Made by a program: the position numbers and the translations under genes. This document shows, piece after piece, positions 11,291-22,900 of a stretch of DNA of 60,000 nucleotides. The notes under the pieces were generated by a model, which saw only the letters and a program-made list of their open reading frames with translations, was not told the origin of the DNA and ran no database searches. Origin of the DNA: Liolophura sinensis (lineage: Eukaryota > Mollusca > Polyplacophora > Chitonida > Chitonidae); contig NC_088300.1 in the NCBI RefSeq assembly GCF_032854445.1, positions 47,735,682 through 47,795,681 on the forward strand, read 5' to 3'. Each line of letters begins with the position of its first letter. Position 1 is the first letter of the stretch.

Positions 11291-11576
11291 GTTGTTAAAC
11301 AGTGATATATTAAGTGCAACAAATAACAGCATAAGTTTATGTTGAAATAATCTGAAACCATATCACGACACATGCATACAGGATATAATGATAAGCAATT
11401 AAGGCACACGTGGTTTACTTCCAGTCGCTTTTAAAATTCTCTGAGAATGAAAGTGGGAAGAATAATGGAAAAATTACCCAAAATATCGAACCTAAATGGC
11501 ATATATATATAATATATAAAGCAGATAATTTTAGACACAATGCTAAAAGACGTTAGGACAGAACTGAAGGTTTAAA

Positions 11577-11598
11577 ATGATGCCAACAAGCATTTTGG
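11577..11598 (+). CDS. Secreted protein, exon 1 (start and signal-peptide part)
   Basis: ATGATGCCAACAAGCATTTTG plus one base, followed by a GTAAGC donor, gives residues 1-7 and the first base of codon 8. This phase is what exon 2 needs, and the joined product is a continuous hydrophobic signal peptide. The alternative, reading into 12141-12174, has no ATG, and that stretch is better read as the polypyrimidine tract of the exon 2 acceptor. Confidence 0.55.
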
Positions 11599-14598
11599 GT
11601 AAGCTATATGTGGGTACATACAATTGTACCTGTATTAAGAAAACTAGCGTAAAACAGACCTGCGGCAGCTGTAAGCCGCTGCTCTATTTTTAACAGCTCG
11701 TTTGATATTACTTTAAAGACAAGTTATAGCTTGTAAGATGTATTTTATTTTCGTAAACGCAGTTTTCCAGAAACATCTGGTCAGCTCCTTCAATTTGGTT
11801 ACTATCATTTGCTTAGGCCGAAACGTGATATATGATAAACTGCATCATATTCCCCTTACTTCGTCATCTTTGTTATTTTTGGCAAAGTTTGAGATTATCT
11901 TTAAGAATATTAACTTGATTAAACCAACGTACTTATTTTTTTCCCACTATTATGGCTGTGGACAGATATATGGATAAAAGTAAAGCGTTTCCATTCACCT
12001 GGTACCATGTAGACCAACCTTGCAGACATGATTCAAGGCTGTAATCTCATTGTTCAATGAGTTGGCAACGATGAGAGCAAAGCTTTAAACCTCAATTCAG
12101 CGAGTCTCCAAGAACATGAGATTTAACAAATAAACCTCTTGTGTACTGCATTCTTTGTCTTTTATTGTGTGCAGTCCTTTGTTTCGCCCTTTCATCAACG
12201 CTTGGAGGAGGCGTGTCTGGCAAAGCCCAGGAAAAGGATACGATGCAAGCATGCGAAGAAAAAACAAATTGTGACATTTATAACAGTAAATGTCGAGAGG
12301 CTGTAGCGTCATCGCTCGTGGAACTGCAAAAAGACCTGACAAGGCATAGAAATGATACACCTGTTAGTCAGGTAAGATAGTCGAATAATAGCGTGAATAA
12401 ACAACTAATCTGAATACAAACGCATAAAATGCAGTGCATTAAATACATGTCTTCTTGAATCAAGACGCATATTGAGAAGTATGGACTAGAGATCTCCCCC
12501 GCCCCCTTTACGCTTGATCTAAGATGTTTTTACTCTTCCCAGCTAAATTAGCTTTCCGAAATACATGTTAGCCTAGTACTGAAGATGAGATGGGAATATG
12601 GACAACCGATCTCAGCGTTATCTTTACTCGTGCGGGATGGCGCACGCGTTCATTGGCCCGTTGACCATTCTGAGAGTGCATGCTATGGTTTAATTCTGTA
12701 TTAGTTCTGAACTGTTTGGCTTGGCTTTAGAATTTGTTTCAGGAAAGTAGCATGGTGAAAACCTGGTCCAAACTCCCCACAGTGTAGGTTTATGCAACGT
12801 TGCCTATTCCCTTGTTCAAGTCCAGCTCTGGCTGCTTGGTCGCGAGGTTTGTCAGCTACCTGACGATGGCCGTTGGCTTGCTTCGGGCACTACGGTTTCT
12901 TTAAACATAACGTTAAACGCAAAATAAATTGTTAAATAAATTGCAATAATATAGATTTTAAGCCTGATCGGAAATTTTAGGAAAATGTTCCGTGATACAT
13001 ATTTTATTCTTAAATTGCAAAAGTACTTTTACTGAATGCTTGTATAGTCTTCAGTTCTATTTAAAAGAAGTGTGTCACAGTGTCTGATCTTTTAAACATG
13101 CTGTCTTGTCTAGACAGATAACGAGTTTTAATTTACATCAAATGTGATTCTGCTTGGGAATTTATGTTGAAAGCATTCCTGATAAACAGGTTAATTAACA
13201 TGCATATCCATTGTATATGTTTTTTTTCTTCTAATTTTCAGTCACCATATTACTTTATCAAGGAAAAGGATCGAAACCGGGCCGTTGGAAAATTAAGGAG
13301 GAAAGTAAGAGTAAACCTTAAGTCACTCCAGGCGATTAAATTTATTTATTTATTTGATTGGTGTTTTATGCCGTACTCAAGAATATTTCACTTATGTGAC
13401 GGCGAACAGCATTATGGTGGGAGGAAACCGAACAGAGCCCGGGGGAAACCCAAGACCGTAGGCAGGTTGCTGCCAGACTTTCCCACGTACCCAGACGATT
13501 AAAACAATACAACAATCATACTATATGGAGTACATGGACTTTTACAGGATACAATAATGTCTTTTCTGTACAGTAATTAACGTCGCTTGGCAACCGGGCT
13601 ACCGAATGATGATTTAAATAGCCAAGATAAGTCAAGCGAACTATCGTAAAAAAAACTACCAAAAAACTCGCCTGGAAGAGTCTGTTGCAAAGGGTTTGTT
13701 GTCACAAAGGGTTCTTGTCACAATTTGCCATTCTTTTCCACAAAATCTACTTTATCCTCTCACTCTTACCCTCCGACCCTCTGGATTTTGCACATTAACT
13801 TTACGACAAGCCTCTTTGTCAACATCTCCATGCATTTTAAAATAATGTGGTGTCATTTAACATCTCAAAAAATTTTGTTTAACGACTTTGTCATTGTGCT
13901 TCCAGAAAAAGTATAAAGACGGCCTTATACGTATTCAAAGAATACTCTGCGAGTACCACAGCATTTCTGATAACATCAGGAATAAATTCCAAACACTTCA
14001 ACTGACGTGCATGAAGAACGGGGCACATACAACGGCGAGAATGCAGAAAGCAGTGTGTGCTTTAGAAATGGTAACAGATTCTCATTGCCCAAAGAGTAGC
14101 ATATATAGCAACATAACCTTAGATAACGTGTGTGTTAAATTGGGCACGTTGGAGACCGAGGTGGTCGACTTTGTTAACAAAACTTTATCCGCGCTTAAGT
14201 CAGCAGATAAACCGAAAAAAAATCGCCAGAGAAGGAGGAAAGTTCGCCGGAGAAAACCACAAAGGCGGAGGAGAAGAGGGAAGTCAAGGAGAAGAAGATC
14301 TAGGAAGCGGAGGGGATCAAGGAGCAAATCTTCGTCTAAGGGAAGAAAATCGTTCAAGTCAGTGTCTACTCCACGTATATCTTCTCCCAGTACGTTTACT
14401 CCATCTGCTCCGAAATTAACAGTTCAACAAAAAGGAGAGAAACGAAAAAGGTCGAAGTCGCGAAGACGTTCTTCGCTCAAATCAAGGTCAGCTGTGAATC
14501 AGTCCGTTTCAACAACCTCTACTCTCATGACGGCGCCGCTACGGAGAAGACGAGAACATAAAGAAGATCCGTCAGCCAAGGGTCTTAGAAAAGTTTAA
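11577..14598 (+). CDS. Predicted secreted eight-cysteine protein with arginine-rich tail (four exons, unrecognised)
   Basis: Inferred exons are 11577-11598, 12175-12371, 13242-13304 and 13906-14598. Phases match at each junction, giving 324 residues and a TAA stop. Residues 1 to about 20 (MMPTSILVLCFALSSTLGGG) look like a signal peptide. The mature part has eight cysteines (34, 40, 47, 109, 129, 145, 155, 170), which could form four disulfides. It also has sequons at N163 (NIT), N185 (NKT) and N67 (NDT, followed by Pro). Residues 40-195 look largely helical. From about residue 196 the protein becomes a tail dominated by Arg, Lys and Ser with runs of four to five Arg, suggesting binding to nucleic acid, heparan sulfate or mineral, or proteolytic processing. 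I do not recognise the family. A helical cytokine-like or extracellular-matrix protein is only a guess. Exon 4 is the strongest evidence of coding; exon 1 is inferred from phase and signal-peptide logic. Confidence 0.65.
12175..12371 (+). CDS. Secreted protein, exon 2
   Basis: A strong acceptor (TTTGTCTTTTATTGTGTGCAG) precedes codons for LCFALSSTLGGG, then three cysteines in CEEKTNCDIYNSKC. The exon ends at SQ before a GTAAGA donor. Phase is 1 in and 0 out. Confidence 0.7.
12790..12945 (+). mobile_element. Diverged SINE-like fragment in intron 2 of the secreted-protein gene
   Basis: A B-box-like GTTCAAGTCC is followed by a GTTTGTCAGCTACCTGACG body and an AACGTTAAACGC tail running into AAATAAATTG repeats. 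This is the general layout of the other SINEs, but the body differs. Confidence 0.35.
13242..13304 (+). CDS. Secreted protein, exon 3
   Basis: A 63-bp exon (21 codons, phase 0 in and out) encoding SPYYFIKEKDRNRAVGKLRRK, between a pyrimidine-rich acceptor ending TTTTCAG and a GTAAGA donor. A symmetric small exon can be skipped without changing the frame. A SINE lies only 36 bp beyond the donor. Confidence 0.65.
13341..13490 (-). mobile_element. SINE-A, 5' truncated
   Basis: Reverse-oriented tail and body (TTTGATTGGTGTTTTATGCC, ACTCAAGAATATTTCACTTA, CAGCATTATGGTGGGAGG) without the tRNA head. It is flanked by CCAGGCGATTAAA (13328-13340) and CCAGACGATTAAA (13491-13503), a 13-bp duplication with one mismatch. 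Confidence 0.9.
13906..14598 (+). CDS. Secreted protein, exon 4 (cysteine core end and basic tail)
   Basis: The acceptor CATTGTGCTTCCAG precedes 230 codons and a TAA stop. The first 100 residues carry five cysteines and two NxT sequons. The remaining 130 residues are highly basic: RRRKVRRRKPQRRRRRGKS, RRRRSRKRRGSRS, and KRKRSKSRRRSS. The length and uninterrupted frame support coding. The basic segment lacks hydrophobic residues and is probably disordered. Confidence 0.75.
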   Translation, partial: KKYKDGLIRIQRILCEYHSISDNIRNKFQTLQLTCMKNGAHTTARMQKAVCALEMVTDSHCPKSSIYSNITLDNVCVKLGTLETEVVDFVNKTLSALKSADKPKKNRQRRRKVRRRKPQRRRRRGKSRRRRSRKRRGSRSKSSSKGRKSFKSVSTPRISSPSTFTPSAPKLTVQQKGEKRKRSKSRRRSSLKSRSAVNQSVSTTSTLMTAPLRRRREHKEDPSAKGLRKV

Positions 14599-14615
14599 AT
14601 ATAAAATACAGTAAA

Positions 14616-14626
14616 AATAAAATAAA
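14616..14626 (+). terminator. Polyadenylation signals of the secreted-protein gene
   Basis: Two overlapping AATAAA hexamers lie 18-28 bp after the stop codon inside an AAAAT-repeat tract. The very short 3' UTR this implies is plausible but unproven. Confidence 0.5.
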
Positions 14627-14989
14627 ATAAAAATAAAAATACAGTATTTACCCGCATCCCAATGAATTTATAGGTTCTATTGTGAATAGTGGATTTCTCA
14701 GCACTATGCTATAGGCAAGGACATAAGAAAGTAATTCAAACACAGTTTCCCTGCTTCCCTGGTTGTCATTGTATATAGTACATTATTTATTTAAATCCAT
14801 TTGCATAAAGTTGTCCTGAGGTGCAGGTATGACTACTGACGCTAAACACGGAATTTGGTACGATGTAGTTTCTTAAAACTTCTGCATGTTTATTCACATA
14901 TTTGTCCCAGTAGATATATGTTTTCAGATGGTTGCATGAAGTTTCTATTTAATATTTAATGAGGAACGTGTGTTCAAAACACCCATACA
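14627..14989. other. Unassigned spacer
   Basis: AT-rich sequence downstream of the secreted-protein gene; nothing recognised. Confidence 0.4.
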
Positions 14990-15119
<130 letters not shown>

Positions 15120-15122
15120 GAT

Positions 15123-15600
15123 CTTCACAGATTTTGCTGAGTATATGGAACGATTTCTTCCGAATGTTTGTATGAGAGTAAATAGTTATACAATTAAAGA
15201 TTTTGTTTGAATAGAATCATTTCTTCAGATCTGTTTGACAGTCAATGAATATTCAAAGATTTTGAGAAAGAACATTTCTTCGGAATGATTGTATGACAGA
15301 AAATGTTTCCTCGAAGATTTTGTTTGAGTAGAAACGGGATGCTGGTATGATAATAAATGGCAATTCTTACACTATTTATGGTAAACATTTTAAGAATGTT
15401 TCGTATAACAATATATTGTTCTACAAAGTATATTGATTTGAGTAGAGGCTTTTCTTCTGAATGTTTAATAAGACAATGAATAGTTCTTCAACGTATAACG
15501 TTTCTTCTCATTGTTGTATGGCAGTAAATGGTTATTCTCGCCACTCTTCCTCATACTGCAGTTTAAAAAATTCTTTGTTTGATTGAAAAGAATCAAAGAA
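15123..15600. repeat. Degenerate tandem array, units of about 70-80 bp
   Basis: Repeated blocks contain TTTCTTCNGAATG, TTGTATGACAGTAAATG and AGATTTTGTTTGAGTAGAA in the same order, about six times, with strong divergence. No coding potential is visible. It abuts the microsatellite. Confidence 0.6.
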
Positions 15601-18600
15601 CTCTTCCGTTTGAAGTGATTACGGCGGCCTTATATTATTTTTTAACCTATCTTCTCTGAACTAGTGAAAGAATGATGCACCTGCTTAATTATGTGTCGTA
15701 AAAATGAACGTAACTCCTAAGTAAATCTCTGCTATATGACCTATGAGTAGAGTATGTAATCTACACGGCTTATAAATTATGTCTGTTGCATATAAATTAA
15801 CACAAAGTAAATACTGATGATATGCACGTAGTACAGCCCACACCAGACGTTCACTAACGTTACACTCGCTCATAAAGGGAGAACGTATTGTAAGGATATA
15901 CATCTGAGGATTTCCAAGCGTCAATTGAAAAAAATCTCACCTTCAGCACGGTTTCGACGTACCAGACACAATTTACGTGTCTCATCTTTTTAATTAAGAA
16001 TTAAACATGTAAAGTTAATGAATTTTCGTGGGGTAACCTCGTCCAGTCAGTTTCATTCAAGGGGACGTACCTAACTGAACTAACTACCAATATACCGGAA
16101 GATAAACATCAAATTAAAACCGTAAAAAAAATTGTAAGTTATGAATATAATTAAAACGGATACCTTCTGCTAGCCTTAGACATTGCACTGATCTATACAG
16201 GCCTATATATTTCTAGTCAGTTGTAATTTGTTAACTATACATACAGGTAATTCGTTTAACTGAAAGCAGATTTTGTCGTTGATAAGAATATACTGTATAA
16301 CCAATTAAAATTAAAGCTTGTGTTAATTAAAAGTGTCCTGCAATTTCTTGACAAATTTTACACTACAAAAGTCGTTGTCTAGGCGCAAGTAGGCCTATAT
16401 TTCGGCAAAGCCTCCGGTCTTCTAATTTTAAAAGTTCTTTAATAAAAGTTTCAGAAATGTTTATCATGTACTGGCAGAAAACAACCCTTTATCCGTAAGT
16501 AAGCATACAGTCGCGATTTTGGAAACAACCGAAAACAAAATAAAACAAAACAAAAAACAGATCAGTTACAGATGCCCCATCGGAATTATCCCCCGTGAAT
16601 AGCTCTTCAGTCTTTGCAAGAACTCCCGCCATTTACGAAGCAGAGAAAAAAGAGAAATTGCTGATGTTGACTCCGACTCATTTGAATCTTTATGACCACT
16701 GTATGGCCACAAATTGTTAACTTCGTTTCTGGGCTTTTGTTGCTGTATCAAAGTCGGTAACCATTTGTCCTGTCAGCCCTTGTGTATAATTTAAAGGTAA
16801 AATTGTCGAATGGTGTTGTTGTCGTCATGCCGCTAGTTTATCAGTACCACCGGAACTCGTCTAAGTAGCACTCTAGTCGCAAAGCTTCAAAGATTATTGA
16901 ATCATCGTGGCAAATGCTACCAGATTCAAAAACTGAAAGTTTATCCCCGCACCTTTTAATTTAACACCCATGTCGCTATAACTGCACTCCTGATGAAGTA
17001 GATGCAGTAGGGAAGATCTAGCGGAAACTACAACTTACAGAACTAAGGTATGTACCATCATCTCAAATTCTACCCGGTTCAAAGCTCGAACCATTCACGT
17101 CCCTGCACCGTTCAACCATGCGAGCCGTGTAGATGGTGGCCATTTCGTAAATGACAAGTGAGTGGAGATGCTGGACTTCATTAAGTATTGATGAATATTT
17201 TCCTTTGGGATGATCAGCATCTCTGGATTTTAACAGTCAGGTGCCCTAGGACCCAAAGCATTGTAAAAGTGTGACTGGGCAGTTCGTGGGAGGTTAGTAA
17301 TCAACTGTTTTCCAAAATTTTACAATTCTTCCCACCGGGTCAAAGGGGATCCATGCATGACTATGCGAGCGTAAGAACAAATTAAAAAGAGCGTGGTGTT
17401 GTCATCCAGGTCTAGCATTGCTACACCTGCGCTCCGCGTAAAGCAGAAACACTGAGGAAGTCTGCCACGTAACCATATTTTCCTCACATCACCGCTATAC
17501 CTCACTAGAAACGAAATACCTCCTCACCTGAACAGGTGACCGGCCTCCATGTTGTCATCATCACAATTCACGAATCTCCAAATTATGTGGAATAATAGAC
17601 ATGTACCTTGTTGCTTTTGCAGTTGGTGTATTCTGTACTGTGAATGGAAGTTGATTTGTGTAACAATATGGTGTGGGGACGAACTTTGATCTTTGAATTG
17701 GGTAGCATTTGCGACGAGGGTACATATGTTAGTTCGAGTGAATATAAAGTCTGCCCCTACATATATATAGAAAAAATGATATAGGACACAGCTATGACAG
17801 AAAAATATGTAAAAAGCTCTATAAAGTTTTGAAAGGTGAGAAGATGAAGCTCAGCGTGATGGTGCTGATGGACAATTCACTTCGGGTAGCCATGTTGTAA
17901 AGCCCTTATGAACTTGGCCAATCACTAGCGTTGAAAGCGTCACGTGATAATTGGATGTCACGTAAAAAAAAACATTAGCTCTCGATTGTGTTTTTTTTTT
18001 TATAGTGGATAGAGGTATCGATGCAGAAAATTGGATTTTGCGATTAGTTTAAGTGTCAAACTGATGCATTTTGGACCACACATTTATGAGCAGGGAACTG
18101 AGAACGGCTGCCCTTGTCACAATGCCTACATGTTGAACAGGATGCAGTAGTAACTTGTAAGGGTGAGCTGGCAAGAAAACCTCCTCGGGAGAGTCATTGT
18201 TTGAAGAAAAATATTGTGACTTTGCATTATTTTTCCCTAGCTTAGTCAGATTTATTATGAAAATATCTCCCCAAGATCTGATTGAAAGGGTATGTTGTCA
18301 ATCAGGAGGTCCTGCTAAGTTCTGTAAATTCCCTGAAGTCGGTACAGCAATCTAGGCCAAATGCTTACACTCTTGCCAAACGAGGACGAGCAGGACAGCT
18401 AAAACACGACGCTTCTGTCCATGAACATTGCCCTGACCAAGTATCAAACTATGAGAAACATTGAACCCAGAACACAGCTGATACTCTTTGATTGGGTATC
18501 AGGTGTTTTTGTTTGTATTGTCACATTGTTTAATACCGATAGTAGGGAGAGCTCCTAGGTTTTGTGACATCGCTCTTATAGCTATAACATAGCAAAATGG

Positions 18601-19933
18601 CCTCACCAAATGAGTGGCTAGGTACTGATGATTGTTTGCTATATATTTTGTTGATAAGTGGTGTAGAATTTTAAAAATATTTTTAGCACATTTCTGGAAT
18701 ATTACTGTATTATTTAATTGAGCTTTAGTGGCTAACATTATGTTCACTTTCAATAATGGTCTGAGCAGTTGTGGCTAGGAAGATCGCTGCCAAATCATAT
18801 TTGATCGCTGCTGTATAAACTCATTAGAAATGAAATATCTCCACTTGCCACCATCTTTGAACAGGCAACCGTGTTCACCATCTCTTGGGTGGGGCGGCTT
18901 ACGTGCCTTCGGTAAATCCGCCCTGCAAAAAAGAGGCACATAACACATACATGCATTCGAAGGAGTCCATTATTGTCATACGACTGAAAAATTAAATATG
19001 ACTTTACACCCTCCAAAACACAAATGTTTTCAAGAATTTTTTCTACTTAGACTAGCGCACTGGTTTGCTGCATGCACAACTGTAGTAAAACAGACAGTAT
19101 ACTGAGGTTCAGAATATAAATCCAATCATACCCCTGCATTTTTGTTTGCTTTAGCAATTTCTGCGTGGAAGTGATATGGAAATTTTCTCATGAATGCAAC
19201 TGCACTTTTTTCTATCTGACATTTACAATATATTTTGTTATTTTCTTTTCATACAGTACTGTTCATTCACACTGGTTTCTTAGGCCTGATATATCTCTTG
19301 AGATACCTTGAGACCTTGATTCCTTTACTGTATATCCCAGTTCGCTAAAACATCTGGCCAAACATTTATGGCTAAATGTAGTGCTTATAGAGTGCGAAGT
19401 GTATACTATATGTTCTGAAGTTTGATTTCTTGCTCAGTGCTCACTAGTTTTCATAATTATACTGGTTTACATGAAAACAAATTGTTTGTGTGGACTGTCT
19501 CACATGCAGTTATGATTTAGACAATCTAAGACATTTCTAAGCACAAACTAACAAACGGGATTCATAAGATACAGTCCAGGCTATACAGCAGGGTTTTATA
19601 CAGAGCCCACACAGTACACGCATTTGTGTACATGTACTTACTAGACCATATATCGAGAGCCATTTTAGTTCTGGAGAAAGTTTGAGCTCCCAAACTCTTG
19701 GGAGTGTAGCATTATGTGTGTGACTATTGAGAGAATTAGCACTAACATGACTGAAGTGCTGAATACGTCACTCCATCACTTAGATTCAATAAATTTTCAT
19801 GTGACTGAATACTTGTTCTTCTGAAATGGGCTGAATTTGAAGCATTGTGAGCTTAATGACAGTGACATATACATGAACAGATGGTTAAGCTTGCTCTAAT
19901 TTGATAGTTGTAGATCACAGTCCAGTCCTCATT
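15601..19933. other. Intergenic region upstream of POLD1
   Basis: No secure gene. It contains one SINE-B fragment (18888-18996) and a weak minus-strand frame at 16566-16743. A CCAAT-containing stretch and a CACGTG-like site near 17916-17947 are isolated. No clear core promoter, CpG-rich segment or 5' UTR exon of POLD1 could be fixed, although TAGATCACAG ending at 19920 could be an acceptor for a 5' UTR exon. Confidence 0.4.
18888..18996 (+). mobile_element. SINE-B fragment
   Basis: TGGGGCGGCTTACGTGCCTT, AATCCGCCCTGCAA and GTCATACGACTGAAAAATT match the SINE-B body and tail, with an internal deletion between the first two blocks and loss of the terminal repeats. Confidence 0.75.
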
Positions 19934-19995
19934 ATGGACGGGAAGAGAAAGCAGGCATTCAACAAAAATGATCATCAAAGTGGAAAGAAACCAAG
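19934..19995 (+). CDS. POLD1: POLD1 exon 1
   Basis: Codes for residues 1-20 plus two bases, starting MDGKRKQ and ending KKPR. This basic N-terminus matches the nuclear-localisation character of the family. Donor GTTAGT. Confidence 0.9.
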
Positions 19996-22900
19996 GTTAG
20001 TGTTGTGACATTTCATTAGCTTCAGATGTACTCAGAAAGCAAAAAGACTTTTGTAAAGAATTTGTAGATTTCCCTGTTCTCAATGTGGAGCGGTCGATGG
20101 CACTCACGTGACCACTCATGTGACCACGTGTATTACACCAATAGTTGAAGGGCTGTCAGTGACTTGCCAGAGATCGGTGGTTTATCTTGACCTTGCTGAC
20201 ATTCCTCAGCACATAAAACTAATTGTGTAATTGAAAAAAAAAATTGAGATTTATCCTAAACAGCCATCAATTGAAAAAAATAGTTACACCTGTTAATTGT
20301 CATCGTTGGTTCATTTTTACAGACAAGATGAAGATGATGAATTGGACCCATCCATGTTTGAAGATGAATTAGCAATGATGGAAGGCATTGAGGAGGAAAT
20401 GATGGTTCAAGACGAGGAAGAAGTCATTGGTACTCCAGTATTTTTATGAATATCTTATATTCTGCTAAAGAGTCACATAATGGTTCAATTTGAACATCTC
20501 TCCAACGAAGGGCACAAATGGATCTAATTTCAGTGGTATTAAATGAAGCATTGTTGGCCAAACATTCGTCACATGTTTGATGTTCATTCAGATGAGCTAA
20601 CAACCCAGGTTGTTGAAGTAATATATCTGAAATTGTAAAAGTTTTTGCTGGAATTACCAAAGAGAAATCAAAAGTATGTAAACAGAGGCCAAATATATGG
20701 TTAATTATGTGAGTGTCTTCTTGTTCGTGACATAGGAATGTATATGTTTGTTTTACATGTATTATGACATCACATTACTTGCAATTAAAGCTCAGACTGG
20801 AACTTCATGAGAAGAAAATTTTTTTTTTTTTCTTTTTCGGTGATCAATATACTTCTGACATGATCTGAAATAACAAAAAATTAGTGACAAATATGATACC
20901 TAAATGTGAAATATTAAATCCTGACATTTTATCCTTTTTATAAATAATGAAAATAAATAACTTTCACTTTCTGTTTAACAGGGAATGGTCCAAGCGTATC
21001 TCGGTCTACCTCAAGATGGGCACGACCAGCTGTTAAGGCCCTCGACCCTAAGACAAGCAGCATCATATTCCAGCAAATTGACTTGGAACATTACATCGGT
21101 GATGTTAGATCATGCAGCTTGCTAGATTCTCAGGTTACTCACTGTAAGCAGTTGTTAACTACACTGCACAAGCTTGTTGTTTTTGTTTATTAAATCAGAT
21201 TAATATCAGCGATGGTCTGTTGTCAATTTCTCCTGCCCAGTAGGGTCAGCCTGTATGGAAACACAAAACTTCATTCTCAGGCATACGTGAATGAATCTAT
21301 GCATCAAAACAGACATTTGTATACCAGCCTTTAACTAGTAAGAACAGTCTGGGTCAATAATCAGCCAATTCCCAAAATGGTGTTTTAACACAAACTACCA
21401 AAGAACTAATAAATCTGAGAACTAAATAACTAATATAAAGTACGAATATAGGACGGAAATCATGCAAAGAAAAGCAGTCAACAGTTTTCAAGGATGTAGG
21501 AAAGACGCAAGGTATATTTTTAGGCGACTGAGTAAAATCTGTACTCAAGCCGTGTACAATGCTAGAATATAAGTTGTCGATAATAAAATGTGCAGCTCAT
21601 TTGTGCTTTGATTGCAACTGTTCATATATCCGAAGTGGTGATCCAGTTCAACATGATGAATACATGGCCCCCAGCCTAGGGTGAAGCGGAATAAGACATT
21701 GTCATGAAGCAGAGAGCCAGAGATTCTGGACACTGCCATATTTACTTACAAGAGAGTTATACTCATTGTCAATCTTTAGAAACTTAGAGTGAAGTTGTTT
21801 GATGGAATAACCTTGACACACAAGTTTTTGCAGTAATAAACATGTGACATTGATTGAAACTGTCACACAACATGCGGGGTCTAGCAAATGCTACAAGGTG
21901 AGATGTGTGTACGCCATATGCAGGACCCTTTGGTATATTGCTGTCCAAGTAAGGATAATTTGCAGTGTCAACGTGGAAACTGTCCTGCTGTACCCTTGAT
22001 TCAAGAACATGTAGTCTTTTTAAATTGTAATACGAAATTCTTTTTCTAGTGTTTGTAAGAAAAAAATCTTAAAGTTATAAAGAAATGCTTTAGTAATACT
22101 GATTAAGTCATTCTATGAAGTAATACTTCATAGTTATATGATATATTATAACAATTTAAATGATATATTATAACAATTTAAATGATATATTATAACAAAT
22201 GTATTCAGATGTAATGAATTTGTATATTTTAAGAAATATCAATACATCCTGCACACAATTCTTTTTGGACGATATAAATGGGATTTTATCTTTATCGTTT
22301 GTATACATTGTAAGGTAAGCACCTTCCCGGTATGCCAGGCTCTACTGTGGGGCCTGTTCCTGTCATCAGCATGTATGGAGTGACCATGGAGGGTCACAGT
22401 GTCATGGCTCACATCCATGGGTTTGCCCCATACTTCTTCATCCCTGCACCCTCAGGCTTTAAGGCTCAAGATTGTGGCATTTTTAAGGTAGGACAGAATC
22501 AATTGGGAATTGTGAATCAGTTGGGAATGTGAATCAGTTGGGAATTGTGAATCATTTGGGAATTCTTTACTGCTCAGGGTACCTTAAAGGGAAATATGTT
22601 GATGTTTGTCCGTTTAGATGTACTTGTTTGGGATACTTCTGTCTGTGAAGGTAAACTATGATCAGACAGTCTGTGTCAGAAATATTACATTAAAGATAGT
22701 TAAGTGGAGAATTATCTACATATATACTGACCTGTGAAACACACAAACACAGCACCAAATCTGTGATCAACAGACAGTTCTTCATCAGTCATTTACTGTA
22801 ATGTTAGAAGCTGGGTTGCACAGATGGTTTGTGAAGTTGAATTCCATAAATGGTCAGCAAATGAATCGTGTGGTTTAATTATACATACATGTAGAGGAAG

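Noticed and set aside
12141-12174. Hydrophobic run (CILCLLLCAV) as the signal peptide of the secreted protein
   Set aside because: There is no ATG in frame; the sequence is better explained as the pyrimidine tract of the exon 2 acceptor, and exon 1 at 11577 gives a better start.
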